Source: Imbricaverruca yamaguchii (lineage: Eukaryota > Arthropoda > Thecostraca > Neoverrucidae). Taken from it: a DNA stretch of 64,000 nucleotides. Position numbers and translations under genes: made by a program. Location: positions 1,396,697-1,460,696 of the forward strand of contig JAOTOL010001519.1 of NCBI GenBank assembly GCA_034440575.1, in the 5' to 3' direction. This document shows positions 31,039 to 43,505 of the stretch, piece by piece. Positions within the stretch are counted from its first letter, which is position 1. Each line of letters begins with the position of its first letter. Under the pieces are notes generated by a model. It saw only the letters and a program-made list of their open reading frames with translations, was not told the DNA's origin and ran no database searches.

Positions 31039-33961
31039 CTTGGATGGATTGGTATTACATTAGAATACCATCCTACATATTGTCCTGGAAGGGTAAAATA
31101 TTGCATCAGTATCATGCACAGCATGCATGCCCACTATTTCAGAACATGATAAAGATAAAAAGTGAATGTGAACTGTCCTGCCTGCGACACCATATTACTC
31201 CTCTCTGTCTTTCCAGCCAGATACTCACATCCTGTTTTGGAGGGGTACCATCCATACTAATCTCCAAACTAAACACACAAAATAGAAAGAGGTGTCATCA
31301 AAAAGCACTTGATGAGTAGGGCCAGAAACCACCCCCAAAATGTATCCCACAAAATGATGCCACCATGGGTCTATGCTTTCACAACTGAATTCATGTTTTT
31401 GGCTCTGGGGAGTTCATTTGGGGGGGATTTGAGAAAAAAATGGATAAAAAAGGAAGGAAAATCGACCATGGCCCTAACATTTGTGTTGACTCCAAAACTA
31501 ACTGTTTAATACACCAAAATTTCCAATTTTAAATTTTCTCAAATTTATATTTTATAATGGGTAGAGCAGACCACAAAATGTTTCAAGTGAATTTGCTCTT
31601 TACGAAATGCTTACGTTAACCAGAATCTTTGATTTCAGCCATAATAGTCATATATACAAAACAAATGTCACCAAAAATGAAAAAATTACAAATGCATCTG
31701 GTGCATTTAGATTCCTCCATAAAGATAAGCAAATGCTGAAAGTTTCATTAGAGTATCCATTAAAGCATCATTTTATCCATTAAAGCATGACAACTGGTTG
31801 ACCTTTTCTGGAGGTGACCTCACTTGACCCCAGATGATATGACCTCAACATTTTCATACAACATGCAAAATGCATGTGGGAAAAGGTATGCCAAATTTTG
31901 GCATGCTACCTCAAGCTATTCTTTCACTATCAGCAGAAATCCTTATGGAGGGGATGAATATCAACCACCCAAAAGATGAGGTGGGTTAAGGCACATTTTT
32001 CCTTGTTCAATATGACAAGGGAAAAAATGCTGCCTGGACATGTTTTTGAACATGATACAGATGATATGAACATTCATTCTGGCAGATATTGTGACTGAAA
32101 TTTTGAAATCTAGTATTTTCCTCCTTGACAAGTTTTTTTCTTCTTATTTTTTCCTTTTTCTCATCAAAATAAGCTTCTGCTAGGGTAGGTTGGGTTAGGT
32201 TTTTAAAGAACATTCTTAGAAACAAAAAAAAACTTGGAAATTTTGCAATAGAAAATAATTTGTATTGCATGGAAGGATGGGCTAGGTAAGGTTACAGAGG
32301 AAAAGGTGCCCTTCTTAGAGGAAGACAATAGAGCATGTCCCACCCATGCTCAAATTTTTTTTCAGCTGAATGCCCTCCTGAGGAAATGTGCCCTTCACAT
32401 GATACATCTATCCATTCCCCAAATATATAACATTTCACTCAGCTCTTTGGTTCAGTGGCAAGCACTTGTGTAAGATCAGGAACACCTTTTTCAATAAAAA
32501 ATAAAATACAATAAACATCAGTCATCTAATGCTTCTCTATCTGCCCATAGCCAGCTCACATAGAACCATCAACTAATACATGTATGAAGGATTATGATCA
32601 CTAAATTGCACAGAAATATAAAAATGAGGTATTGTCATTGTATACAACATTTCTGTATGATATATATGTGATTCACTCAAGTGCTCAGGAAACAACACAC
32701 ATGGTGTTCATAATCTGACACAACTTCATTTTCATGTTTGAAATAAAACACTTCATTATGAAATAATTATGTTTAAAGTTGCTTTTTGCAAATGGTTATG
32801 GAGTTTCATTGGAAAGACCTGCTTGAATATAGATAGCTTGGTAATTTTTGCATTTTGTAAGCACCATACAATTACTAGTTTGGCCAAAAAGAAGAAGCAG
32901 TAGAGCCATTTGTTGCCTGATGTCAAGTGTTTGGAAACTGCCCCCTTTCCCTACCAAACTCCAAGCCCCTTTTTGTGTATTATTGTGCTTTAAGGTGATA
33001 ACAAGAAAAGTTCCTACATATGCCTCCATAAAGCAAACAAATGGGTTAGGTTTGGTTAGGTTCAGTTAGTTCAGGTTTTTTAGTAGTTGTAAAATTTGTA
33101 GAATTTGTAGGATTTTTTTTTTCAAACCAAAATTCACCAAACAAATTAATCTTGGCATTTTCTTTAAAAGCAGCTTATGCTGCTTAGGTTACATTGGGTA
33201 TGGTTTTAACTCTTTATAAAAAGAAGGAAGAAAATACATTGATATTTTTCTATAAAAGAAGGCTGAGCTAGGTTAGGTAAGGTTGTGCTGCAATTTGCTT
33301 TCATGTATTAAGCATTTCTTTGTATGCTATGTTACATCACTCAAAGTCCCCTTTTGGCATTATTTTGCCTACAACCTAAAAAGTAAGCATTTGCACATAA
33401 AATGTGGTCCAATCATCTTAGTCACATTGATAAACATTGCATTGGAATGAGATATATTCAAAAGATATAGATTCATATATTTTAAATAGATACATTAAAA
33501 AATTCATAGAACACTTTAAAGCACATATTTCCCTCTTTCCAGGTGTTATCTTGCCTTCAAAATGAAAAGTATGCATTTGCAGAGGTTATGAGTGGCCACA
33601 GCATGTTCAGTGCATTAATAAGCATAAGGATTGCATCACCCAACAAAAATCATAAAAACCATAAATTGTCTCAAACTGCAAATTTGGTCCTAACTTTGCC
33701 TAAATTTTGTTTTGAGAAAAACAAATCCAGAACATATAAGTACAAAAATTTCCCAATTATTTCCTTAGCATGCACAGTGAAAAACCTAACCCAACCTAAC
33801 ATAACAACCTGCATTATATTTTTGTGTGATTAAAAAAGCATAACCTAATCAAACATGAACTAACTTAACCTAAAAAAACATAACCCATTTGTTTGCTTTA
33901 TGGAGGGTAAATGTGTAAACCTTTCCTTGTTAACACCTTGTGACACAAATTTACCACCCAT

Positions 33962-33991
33962 GGTAGGTAGGTAGGTACCTACCTACCTACC
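33962..33991. repeat. Perfect 30-bp palindrome of GGTA units
   Basis: (GGTA)n meets its reverse complement (TACC)n at a central GTAC, giving a perfect palindrome. It sits exactly where the CpG-depleted block ends. A related (GTAG)n run is at 40012-40032. Confidence 0.95.
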
Positions 33992-34000
33992 TAGGTAGGA

Positions 34001-34779
34001 ATACCAAACTGCAAAGTATGGCACTTTCGACGAGATCTTGTCAGCGCGGGGCAGGAGGCCAACAGCGCCGCTGGTGCGAGATTGGTGCGGAGACGTATAC
34101 CTGTTACGGGTGGGTCGATAACCCACCGACACTTCATAAACTACTTTAAAAACCGCGTGAGCAAAATAACAATTAAGAACAATATAAATATGAACCGAGA
34201 GCACCATATTTGTCTCAGTTCACAGCTCCATATCTTGCTGCCAAATTAGGTTCCGTGGGCAGTTTTCCCGACGTTGATGGACGTGCTGAATCTTTCCTTT
34301 ACTCAGACGCTGAGTCTTAACTTCATTGTGTTGGTGTTGCGTTTGGTGCCCCACCACAACCACAACCCATTCCCCCAACCCCAGTCGGATTGGTGTTGTG
34401 TGAGTTACATCTTCAATTTCACGTATTCATATGTTGAGCGATGTCAAAGTTTTGAGAACACCATATAGGCAAGTGAGTGCATTAATCTATGTAAGTGCCA
34501 CTCGCTAAATTATAATGAATGAACTACACTAGACAATTGATAATTTAATTTTCCGTGGTTCGAATGGCTTACCCCCAAATGGGGCTGATTGGGTGCTAAT
34601 AGTAGCATAATTTGGTGCAATGCACGGCACGAAATATGTGCCTGTGTTCATGGGTGTATCATCTTGGGGTTGGGGACTGAAAATATAATACTCATTAATT
34701 TTATAATATAACATATCCATTATAATTTGGCAAGTGACGCTCACTTGTGTACATGGTGTACCGAAAATCTCATTTAGAC
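34001..34779. other. Intergenic, nothing recognised
   Basis: Unique sequence between the palindrome and the degenerate repeat; CpG are present again. Confidence 0.5.
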
Positions 34780-35570
34780 TCAACAAAATTCAATCCGAAG
34801 CCCTCCATAATAAGGAGGGATTCCGAAAAATATGTGGTAGAACCAGGAAAATCGCTCTGGAGCTCCAAGCATTGCACCAAATGCAATTAAACAACACGTT
34901 CGACTCAGAGAAAGTACCGGATAAAGAAAAACGCGGTGGGACATACAGATGTGGTACCGAAAGCCCATAAAAGTCATGCGGGGATTCGAACTTCAAAAAT
35001 GTAGACAAGGTCCCCAAAAATCACGTCAGGCACACAACACTGACATCGAGTCCCCGGAGCTACGCGCCTGGGACCGAAACCTCGCTCCGGGACTCCACGA
35101 AATCTCACTGGAGCACCCAAATCTTGCTGGGCCCACATAAATTTGCGTCAGGAGCCCCAGGTAAACAGCAGGATCCTAGGAGCACGGCGGAATGCCGAAA
35201 ATGCACCGGTCGCTCCAAAGTGCGCTGAGCTTCTCAAAAAGCGGCAGGGCCTTAAATCATGCGTTGCAGCCGTAGATACACACCGGGAGCTCTAAAGAAA
35301 ACACACCGTATGACGTCAAATCATACCGGAGCCAAGAAATTAAACGAGAATCTGACAGGCTGGAGGCCACAAAGAGCGACACGGTCCTAAACAAATAATA
35401 AAAATATTGGGAACCAAACAAGCACACCGGAGTCTTCGAAAATACGCCGGTGCTGAAGTAATTCTTCGCTTCACAGAAGTGCAACACTAGCCCCAAAAGA
35501 GCCGGGGTCTCAAAAATGTGTCGAGCCCATAGTAGAAAATGGACTGGACCTCGGTTCGGAAGACAATCTG
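34780..35570. repeat. Highly degenerate 20-25 bp tandem repeat
   Basis: Recurrent pattern of GGAGC/CTCC, then AAA, then CGC-CGG about every 20-25 bases for 800 bp. Individual units share only 50-70% of bases. It looks like an old minisatellite; I see no gene. Confidence 0.55.
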
Positions 35571-36464
35571 GGGGCATATTTAGCCAAAGAGATGCGGTAC
35601 ATCAAGGCTCAGCGGGTATCCGGGTTTCTTAACCACAAAAAAGTGTGCACGTGCATGAACGTTGGCGTGGTGGTGACCGGGTGTTATGAACTGGAATGCG
35701 TGAAATTGGAAAATTGCATAAGTTATTTGCGCAGGTGTAATTCCAGCAGTGTGTGGTAACTTACCTAGAAACACCAGTTAAAACTTTCGAATCTAGTGGA
35801 GTTCGGGTTGAAATCCGCTGACTCAGAAGCGATGGTGTTAGATTGCGGCGCATTTTTTTTAAATAGATCCACGGGACAATTCAGTTGGTCACTCATTATT
35901 TTATTAACAAAAATATCATTTAAAAAATGGTGGTCTAAATCCGACGACTTCTCAAAACACCGGGGGTAGCTTGGTACCTTGCAGATTCGCTCCCCCCCCC
36001 ACATGCAAGTTTTAGGTGCGTCACTGATCGTCCGTACGACCGTGAATTACACCATAAGCAAAAACACTACCTATATTAGTTCTACCTTCACCTCCATCCC
36101 CCCGCCCATCGCAATATGCTTCTGAGCATTGAAGACGGAAGTGCGCTTTTGGGCGATTTTTTTTTTGTTAGTTCCACGCCTACCCGTACTAGACGTGCAC
36201 CCCGGCCTCGAAGTCCACTGCCACCCTTCCCCACTATATAGGGACTTTCCAATTGGATCTTTGTACCTCATGGACGAATGTACCATACTGACTGATTGAG
36301 CCCATGCTGTCGACCGGCAGGACGGTTTCTACCGGCAACGGAATCATTCCGCTAACGTGATCGGCTCGCGTGCCAGCCTGCCGGCGGCAGGAGCGGATAC
36401 AGGGAGGGGCACTGGGAGCGATGTCCACATGCAAATCGACACCCCCCCCCCCACCCCCGGCGGA
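35571..36464. other. Intergenic, nothing recognised
   Basis: Unique sequence; short poly-C and poly-T runs only. Confidence 0.5.
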
Positions 36465-36745
36465 GAAAAACGCCCATCCGGAAATGCTCCAGTGCCCAGC
36501 CCTCGAATTTCTCAACCAGAAGCGTCCCTCTGAGAGAAAAGGTGCATTTTCAATCTGTCTGAGTGTACCCCGTGGAACAATTTTTTTTTAAAGTCAGAGA
36601 CGACTCTGAGAGAAGAAGGTGCCATTCCAGTGTGTTCGAATGCAGCCTCCTCGAATGTTTCAGCCAGAGGCGCCCTTTTGAAGGAAATGGGCGCGCTCCA
36701 GTGTGCTCGAGTGCACCTCCTAGAATTCAGCCAGAGGCGCCCCTA
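36465..36745. repeat. About 75-bp imperfect tandem repeat
   Basis: Three to four units with TCCAGTGTGCTCGAGTGCAC and CAGCCAGAGGCGCCC, then a GAGAGAAAAGG stretch. No gene seen. Confidence 0.7.
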
Positions 36746-36934
36746 CATAGACATAGTGCCCATGGCAGTTGCTGGATCCGCCCCTGGTCCTCGGATGGCA
36801 TACCCTGCCCCATCTATCGGCGGTCCGTGGCTGTCATTGGGGGCCACTTTTTGTAGGCTGGACAGTGGCCACACGACATGCAATGGCTCGTGTAGGTCAT
36901 CCACCGCTGCAGTAGCTGTCCGAGACTAGGAGGG

Positions 36935-37275
36935 ACAGTTGGCCCGGGAGCCGTCACAGAGAGGACAGTGACAGGTGACAGGCTGGTCCGAGTGGAGCTG
37001 TCACAGAGAGGACAGTGACGGACTGGTCCGAGTGGAACAGGTCAGTCAGCCCGGGAGCCGTGAGTGAGAAAAGTTTCAGACTGGTCTGAGTGGAGCATAT
37101 CAGTCGGCCCGGGAACCTGTCACAGAGAAGACAGCGGCAAACTGGTCTGAGTGGAGAAGGTTAGACGGCCCGGGAGCTGTCACTGAGAGGATCGTGACAG
37201 ACTGCTCTGAGTGGAACAGATCAGCCCGCCCGGGAGCCGTCACAGAGAAGACAGTGGCAGTTTAGTCCGGGAGCA
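36935..37275. repeat. 62-65 bp tandem repeat upstream of the lipocalin
   Basis: About six imperfect copies of a unit containing GTCACAGAGAGGACAGTGAC, TGGTCCGAGTGGA and CCCGGGAGC. The array ends about 400 bp before the lipocalin start codon, so it may lie in the promoter or 5' leader. A regulatory role is not shown. Confidence 0.8.
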
Positions 37276-37673
37276 AATCTGTCAGGCCACCATCGAGCGT
37301 TGGGCAGACCGTGATCTCACGTTGATGCAGCAGTGAAACCGTGAGTCGAGGGTGTCGCACTGTCGTGGTCGACAGACGACGGCGACACAGGCGTAACCTG
37401 TCCTCCACCGCCGCCACCGCACCACCAGCGTTTCCACCGCTTCTGCAGCGGCGCCACCGCTCCCGCGCCAACACCGCCGCTTTTCCACCGACTGCGCCGT
37501 TCCTGCACGAGCGTCGTCGTACCTGTGGCGGTCGCACCACTCCGGCAGCAGGTCCGCTACTCGTGAGGCGGCTTCACCGCTTCTGCAGGTCCTTCGCCGG
37601 ACTCGTCGCCGCCACATCCGATCGGCCGGCGGCCACCCTGTCGCGCCCGCAGCGCGCGAGTCGCCAGCGCGTG

Positions 37674-38255
37674 ATGGCCGCCCACCAGACGGCTCCGAAG
37701 ACGTCCACCGCGGGCATCCTGCTCTGGCTGCTGGCGGCCACGTGCACGGCTCAGATGATGCGGCTCGGCCCGTGTCCGACGGTGGAGCCCGTCGACACCT
37801 TCAACGTGACGGCCTACCTGGGCGTCTGGTTCGAGAACCGCAAGTTCCTCGTCTGGTACGAGGCCGGCCAGAAGTGCGTCATGGTCGAGTACGTCGACCT
37901 CGGCGATGACGTGGTGTACTTCAGGAACAGCGGCCTTCTGCTCGGCAAGCCCGTCAGCGTGGAGGGGTATGCATTCCTGACGGGAGACTCGACAGTAGCC
38001 AACTTTGCAGTGGGCTTCCCTGAGCCGGCCAACAGGTTCGAGCCAAACTACTTAGTGTTGGACACAGACTACACCACCTATGCGGTCGGCTACAGCTGCC
38101 GGGGCACCAAGCTGATGCACAAGGAGTCGCTGTGGCTGCTCACCAGGCAGCCAGTGGTGTCGAGAATGCTAGTGCGGCGCCTAATTCGGAAGCTGGTGGC
38201 AAAAGGTATCAGGGCCTACGAGATGGTGCCTACCTGGCAGTTCGCATGTGGTTAA
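37674..38255 (+). CDS. Apolipoprotein D-like lipocalin, intronless
   Basis: A 193-residue secreted lipocalin. Known role of the family: an eight-stranded barrel carrying small hydrophobic ligands outside the cell (apolipoprotein D, insect Lazarillo, crustacyanins). Residues 1-26 form a signal peptide with hydrophobic core ILLWLLAATC. The mature part starts near LGPCPTVEPV. The G-x-W motif is at residues 50-52 (YLGVWFE), the TDY motif at 131-133, and the third conserved region at WLLTR (154-158). Four cysteines (34, 68, 142, 192) match the apolipoprotein D disulfide set. One N-glycosylation site is NVT (44-46). The frame is open upstream, but the ATG at 37674 directly precedes the signal peptide. 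No introns interrupt it, which is unusual for this family. The exact orthologue is unclear. Confidence 0.9.
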   Translation: MAAHQTAPKTSTAGILLWLLAATCTAQMMRLGPCPTVEPVDTFNVTAYLGVWFENRKFLVWYEAGQKCVMVEYVDLGDDVVYFRNSGLLLGKPVSVEGYAFLTGDSTVANFAVGFPEPANRFEPNYLVLDTDYTTYAVGYSCRGTKLMHKESLWLLTRQPVVSRMLVRRLIRKLVAKGIRAYEMVPTWQFACG

Positions 38256-39906
38256 TAATTAGCTGGTGCCACGAACGGCACACACCTCGCCTACACCCTT
38301 GCCCGTTCACAACCAGCAGCTTCAGGCAACAGTGGTAGCAGTTTTAGTGTGGCTCAGTGTGTGAAGTTGCTGCTGAGTATCATTGCGTCTGCCCAGGTGA
38401 AATCCGAGCAAGTCTACACTCGTGCAGATACGAAAACGTCTATTTGGACGACCTGGCGCAATCCAACTGTGGCTCGGTTAAGTTTGTTTCATCTTTTGGC
38501 ACGGCGCCTTAAGCCCTACTCTTGTAACTCAGGACAAGACGCATTCTTTGTAGCTTGGATTTTACCGGCCCCATCGCTATGCTTCCCCTGCAGTTTTCAC
38601 AAGCTTCATTCAGAGGAACAGTTTGCAGCACCATCGACCGCGATTCACGCGCCACGGCCCGGCGCGCCATCTGTACAAGTGAGCCGGCCTGTAATGCTAA
38701 TGCCTCCACGAGTTACCAGGAGGGGAAAACTTAACACCTCTTGCAAGCAGGGGTGGGACCTGAGTGAATCTCCTCCCCGGTGCACAGCTCAAAATTTCGT
38801 CGGAGTGATCTGGCTCGACCATCACATTTTTGGAACCTTATAATATTTTAGCTACAACACTTCAAATCGCATGTACGCTACACTGTATGAGACCCGAAAC
38901 CTGTTTTATCACGTTTGTCATGACGAAAAATAGGAACGCCTTTTTCTGTCAAGTAAGCCATTTCTGTGTCATCATACATAGTTCAGCACCGTAGTGAATC
39001 ATACAAATAGATCAGACAGAAAATATGGCGAACTGAAATTGCCGAAAACAAGTAGTCGATTATTTCTTTTCTTATGATTGTGAGGCACATCTCTGGTCCT
39101 TTAATGTTGATTCTGACACTTTCGTTGCAATATCTTCCTTGAAAAGTGCATACTTTTTGTTCGAAGAGCCGTCACCGGCTAAGATACCACAAGCCAGCCG
39201 CCGTTTGCGTAGTTACTTCGCAGTGTCACGTGACCTGCCAATCATGAGGCCGGGAGACGGCGTGGCCAATGTCAGTCTGATGGAGTGTTCCGTGCTGAAC
39301 GGTTGAAAATGGCATACACTGAGCGGGAAGACTGTGAAAGAACTAAGATCGTGTCACGACACCGCGCCTGTGCTAATTCAATTAATTAGTGCATTACAAG
39401 TTCGAAAGTCGCACCTCGCGAGTTTTCTTCTCTTCTTAGTCTTTGAGGGTTACCGCACACAGTCCACACATGTGTTGTACGGCTTCCAGTTATCGCAAAG
39501 GTCAGCGAAGGTCAGGCACGTCAGCGGAGATCATAGTCGATGGACAATAGAGGAGTTCATGGAATTCAACGGGAATCGTTGCGAATTGGGGCCAGACGAG
39601 GTCACGTGAGTCTGAGATAAGAGAGGGGCTCGTTGGGCTCGTTCAGGCCAGAAGCCGAGACTCAACGTGCATGAACGACACATCATTAAGACCACCAGAG
39701 TCTAGGAACAAAAAAAAAGAATCCATTGCAAGGCCATGAAAGCCATCGGGATTCCACATTGCTAAAAACGAATTCGTCTGTAGATTTATAGGGGGCAGAT
39801 TGAGATTTGGGGCTGGAAGGCCCCCAGTAGACCGGCTAGTCAGGAGTAGGCAGAGGACAGAAGAGCGACGTTACGGTGAGCTTAATCTAGTGGTGGATTC
39901 AGTGGT

Positions 39907-39960
39907 GTTGTGGATTGGAGTTTAGGGGCGCGTCGACATCAAGGGTCACTTTGCGCCCAT
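39907..39960 (-). mobile_element. Short hairpin retroposon, copy 4
   Basis: The same stem and AAAGTGACCC-type loop as copies 1 and 3, ending exactly at GCGCCCAT. No clear target duplication. It sits next to an 80-bp direct repeat around 39830-40140. Confidence 0.75.
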
Positions 39961-41794
39961 AACTAAATTTTAATCACTCTACGGTGCTGCTAACATATCT
40001 TGCTATCTATAAGTAGGTAGGTAGGTAGGTAGGCAAGGTAAGACGCCAAACTCGGGCCACTGCCCAACTCCTAGTGGTGGATCCAGTGGGTGTCGGCAGG
40101 AACAGTAGGCCTGTTGGTCAGGAGTTAGCAAAGGAGAGGAGAACAACAGGGTCCAATCCAGAGGTGAACACCAAACCTGAATTGGGAAGGAAAAACGGTT
40201 TGGGAGGGACACAATTCAAACGTGTTTTAATTGTTTTCGAGAACCGCTCGGATTTGGATAGATGACTACAATGTGCTCATTTCCAGCCAATAATTACACT
40301 CACAGAAGGTACTATGCTTCGAAAAATGGCTATTTATGGCTATTTCGCGCGCTATTTTCCTGAACGGCTTGAAGTGCCGATGGGTGGGGTGGAATAAATT
40401 GTCTTTTCCCACACACGTAATTTGCCAAGTACCTCCATCACTCGCCAATTTCAATCACTTTTCATTTTTGTGCAGCGTTCATTTTCTCCTCCAGTCATCG
40501 TCTTCCCAGTGTGCATACGTGCAAATGTAGAGCAGTGAAATCAACTCAGTTACTCGAATGATCATCTCGATCATGCATCCAACAATTACACCAGCACCAG
40601 GCACCATTAGAGGCGCTGCACGAACGGGGAAAATCGCGGTCGAATGGGCAGCAACTTGCATTGCGGCTCCGTGCGCATCAGTGTTGGCACTAAAGCACAT
40701 TGCCCATCATCCAGGTCGACAAGAAGCCTCCGGATTACAAATAAGCCTCCATACCGGTGACGCTACCTGAACGGCCGTGTCAGCGGCCGGCCGTAGCGCG
40801 AAGTCCACAAGTTATACGGGCGCGGGATTCGCCGCCGCAAACCTTGGAACAAAGACTGCCACTCCTTTCGAGCGGGTCTAATTCCGAATGGGCCAGAAAT
40901 GGAAACGCAACGGTACAAATTATCCCGGCTCTAAAAGTGCGACGAGCTAGTGCGATTGTGGCGGACTGTGTCACATATATCGACTCGTCCGTATCAACAT
41001 GGAAGGAGCGCTGGGGCTTCGCCCTCGCTTTGTATAACCAAGTCGTCGGGAGCATTGGACTGGCCTGTGAATAAGCGACGCAACAGACGAGAGGATTTCA
41101 GTCTGGTGCCGGGATCGCACACGGACAGAACGTGCCATTCACTTGGGCACAGGAAGCGCCGGAGTCTTTCACCAGGCACCATGCACCCTCCATTCAATAC
41201 ACAACGGCGACGCTGACGACAGATACGCGCGATTTTCAAAAGAAAACAATGTCCAAGCGGCGGCTGTTCAAGCAGCTAGCCACTGCGGCTCCAGCACGTC
41301 GACTGCGTTGGCTTCACAACGCCCACGTAAATGGAAGAAAATAAAATAGCAGGCTGAGTGGAATAGACACGTTTATTACAATTTCCATCGGACAGTCCAG
41401 CAGAAGCAGCATGTTGTTCCCTTGTGTACACACCAGGAAACTATACTTCGGCAATATGAGGATACAGTCGTCTTTGACCCTCCGGATTGGATTGGTGACA
41501 ACCCTCCTTCTTCGAAAAATTGTCAAAATTGCCGTTTGGATACACACCAGTATCCAAGTGGTCTTTACATCAGTTTCCAAGAGGTGTGCACATCAGCCTC
41601 CATGTGGTCTTCACAGTACGAACGCTACACTCTCCTCCATCGGCGTCATCGGACCTCATCATACACATCACCACGGGAACGCTACGAATAATCACACCTT
41701 CTCGAATACAGAACGTTTTCTATAAACGCGTCTTATTGATCAAGATAATAGGATGTGCTACCTTTTGTCGACACAGTTAGGATGCAACCTCTGC

Positions 41795-41900
41795 CCTCGT
41801 GTGGTGTACGTGTGTGGGTGTGAACACCTACGCGTGTATGTCCGTGCGCGCGCGTGCGCGCGTGTGAGGTCCGTGTACGTGCATGTGTTCGTAGTTCTGT
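41795..41900. repeat. GT/GC-rich simple sequence
   Basis: Alternating purine-pyrimidine stretch (GTGTGTG, GCGCGCGTGCGCGCGTG), a Z-DNA-type sequence. Confidence 0.75.
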
Positions 41901-42044
41901 TTGGCCAGTTTATCGCCATGCTAGTTTATCGCCATTAGCATGCTGACACATGAGGCTACCCGGTCTCCCCTTCTTTGCAAACTAAGCATGGCAACACCCC
42001 TGCCTCCCAGCAAAGAATTGTCGGTTCTTTTGCGACGCATTCGA

Positions 42045-42190
42045 CTGCTAAGTGAAGTAACGTCGCCAACCTGTCGCGCCGATTGTCCGCCAGTGGACTC
42101 GGGAATCCCGCCGGTTGTAGGAATTAAATTCATGATCTTACGACCGAGAGTCCAGCACCCTACCGACCGAGCTTCCGTGCCCTCTGCACT
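42045..42190 (-). mobile_element. Possible third tRNA-derived SINE
   Basis: The minus strand reads GAAGCTCGGTCGGTAGGGTG, then CTGGACTCTCGGTCGTAAGA and a B-box-like AATTTAATTCC, a tRNA-like head without acceptor pairing. No target duplication was found, so the call is tentative. Confidence 0.45.
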
Positions 42191-43409
42191 CCAGCCAAAC
42201 CAGTGTTAACATGCAATGCGCAGCAATTGCAATACAAACTGTACAGGGCCAGTTTATGTTCCAATTAAGCACCATACCGTAATGATAAATTATTCATGAA
42301 ATAGGGTGGAATATACCAGTTACTGAACAGTGAAGTGACATTCTTCTCAAATATATATTGAAATCATTCTTCTTGGTGTGCGTTTGTGAATACTTCTTTC
42401 CTCATTTATCCTCATTTATAACAACATCCCGTTTATAAGTATCATACTTCTCCTCGTTGTGGTAAAAATCCCATAGCCAATTCCAGGTAAAGTGATTACC
42501 TATAATGCGCTGTGTTATACAATACCGGTTTATAACATAGGCGTCTTTATAGTTATTGCCGTTATCGATATTCCCGAATTACGTGCATATCAAAACACAC
42601 AACATGGGTACAGGCATATGCACTCAATTATCTCAAAACTAAGTCTGAAGGACTTAGCAAGTATTTGAAATAACAATATTTCCATGGCGATTTTGACATC
42701 CTACTGTATTCGTTTCGACATCTCACACCTAACGAGAAACCACTATTTTAACACTGAGATACTGTCATTGCGTTTTTACTCCTGCCATCACCACAAAACT
42801 AGTAGCCACCACCGCACAGCTAGTAGCCAGCACCACAAAGCTAACACAACGCAACAAAAAGTAGCCAAAGCTAATATATAAAATCAACAAATGTAGTGTA
42901 AATAAATGGACAAAAACACGAAACCCGTGAGCAAAGGCGCCAGCATATCCTGTCCAACGCAACATTCCAAAGCATCAACATAAGCACCTTGGAGTATTAC
43001 AAATACTGGCCACGTGGTCTCCCGGGCCACGACACGTCGAGCCACCTCGTCGGTGACGGCGCGCCGCGACACAACTACTGCCGGCGACATACGGCACACA
43101 CCGACCCGCCTCACCCCGATGTACACCCCGCCACCGCCCGACACAGCCACCGGACACACGCCGCAGCGCTGCACCGCAGAAACAGCGCGGCGACCGGCGT
43201 ACTGGAACTAAGCTCTCGGTATCTCACAGCCGCCGCACAGGCTCCTGAGGTATACTCCGTGGCTCCTTCACCTCGACACAAAGTGACACGTCCGCAACAG
43301 CTGCAAATATTGTACGGTTGTACATGGGGCTCGCCGACGCCTGGCGACAAGGGAACGGTTACAATTTACCAATATATCCTCGAAGCATTCATAGTCCACG
43401 CAGAACGAA

Positions 43410-43505
43410 TACGGTAGGTTGTTTGTTGGGTGGTTCACGACGCACTTTTATGCACGACCACGGTTAATGGCGCCGCCCACACTGTTTCGCCGGTGGGCCG
43501 CGGGA
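43410..43505 (-). mobile_element. tRNA-derived SINE, family S, head-truncated copy
   Basis: It matches the 3' two thirds of the copy at 30.6 kb (tail TTGTTTGTTGGGTGGTTCAC, then CACTGTTTCGCCGGTGGGCC) and stops at GCGGGAG before the tRNA-like head. No target duplication was recognised. Confidence 0.8.

Larger units (their letters stand above)
30790..34000. other. CpG-depleted AT-rich block around CABIN1 exon 1
   Basis: Only a handful of CpG in 3.2 kb, against dense CpG on both sides. It contains exon 1 and probably the promoter or an untranslated leader. Several GGTTAGG / CCTAACC motifs are scattered at 32.2, 33.05, 33.25 and 33.8 kb. No other gene seen. Confidence 0.85.

Noticed and set aside
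32180..33870. A true telomere or telomere fusion
   Set aside because: Motifs are short, scattered and on both strands; there is no long tandem TTAGG run.
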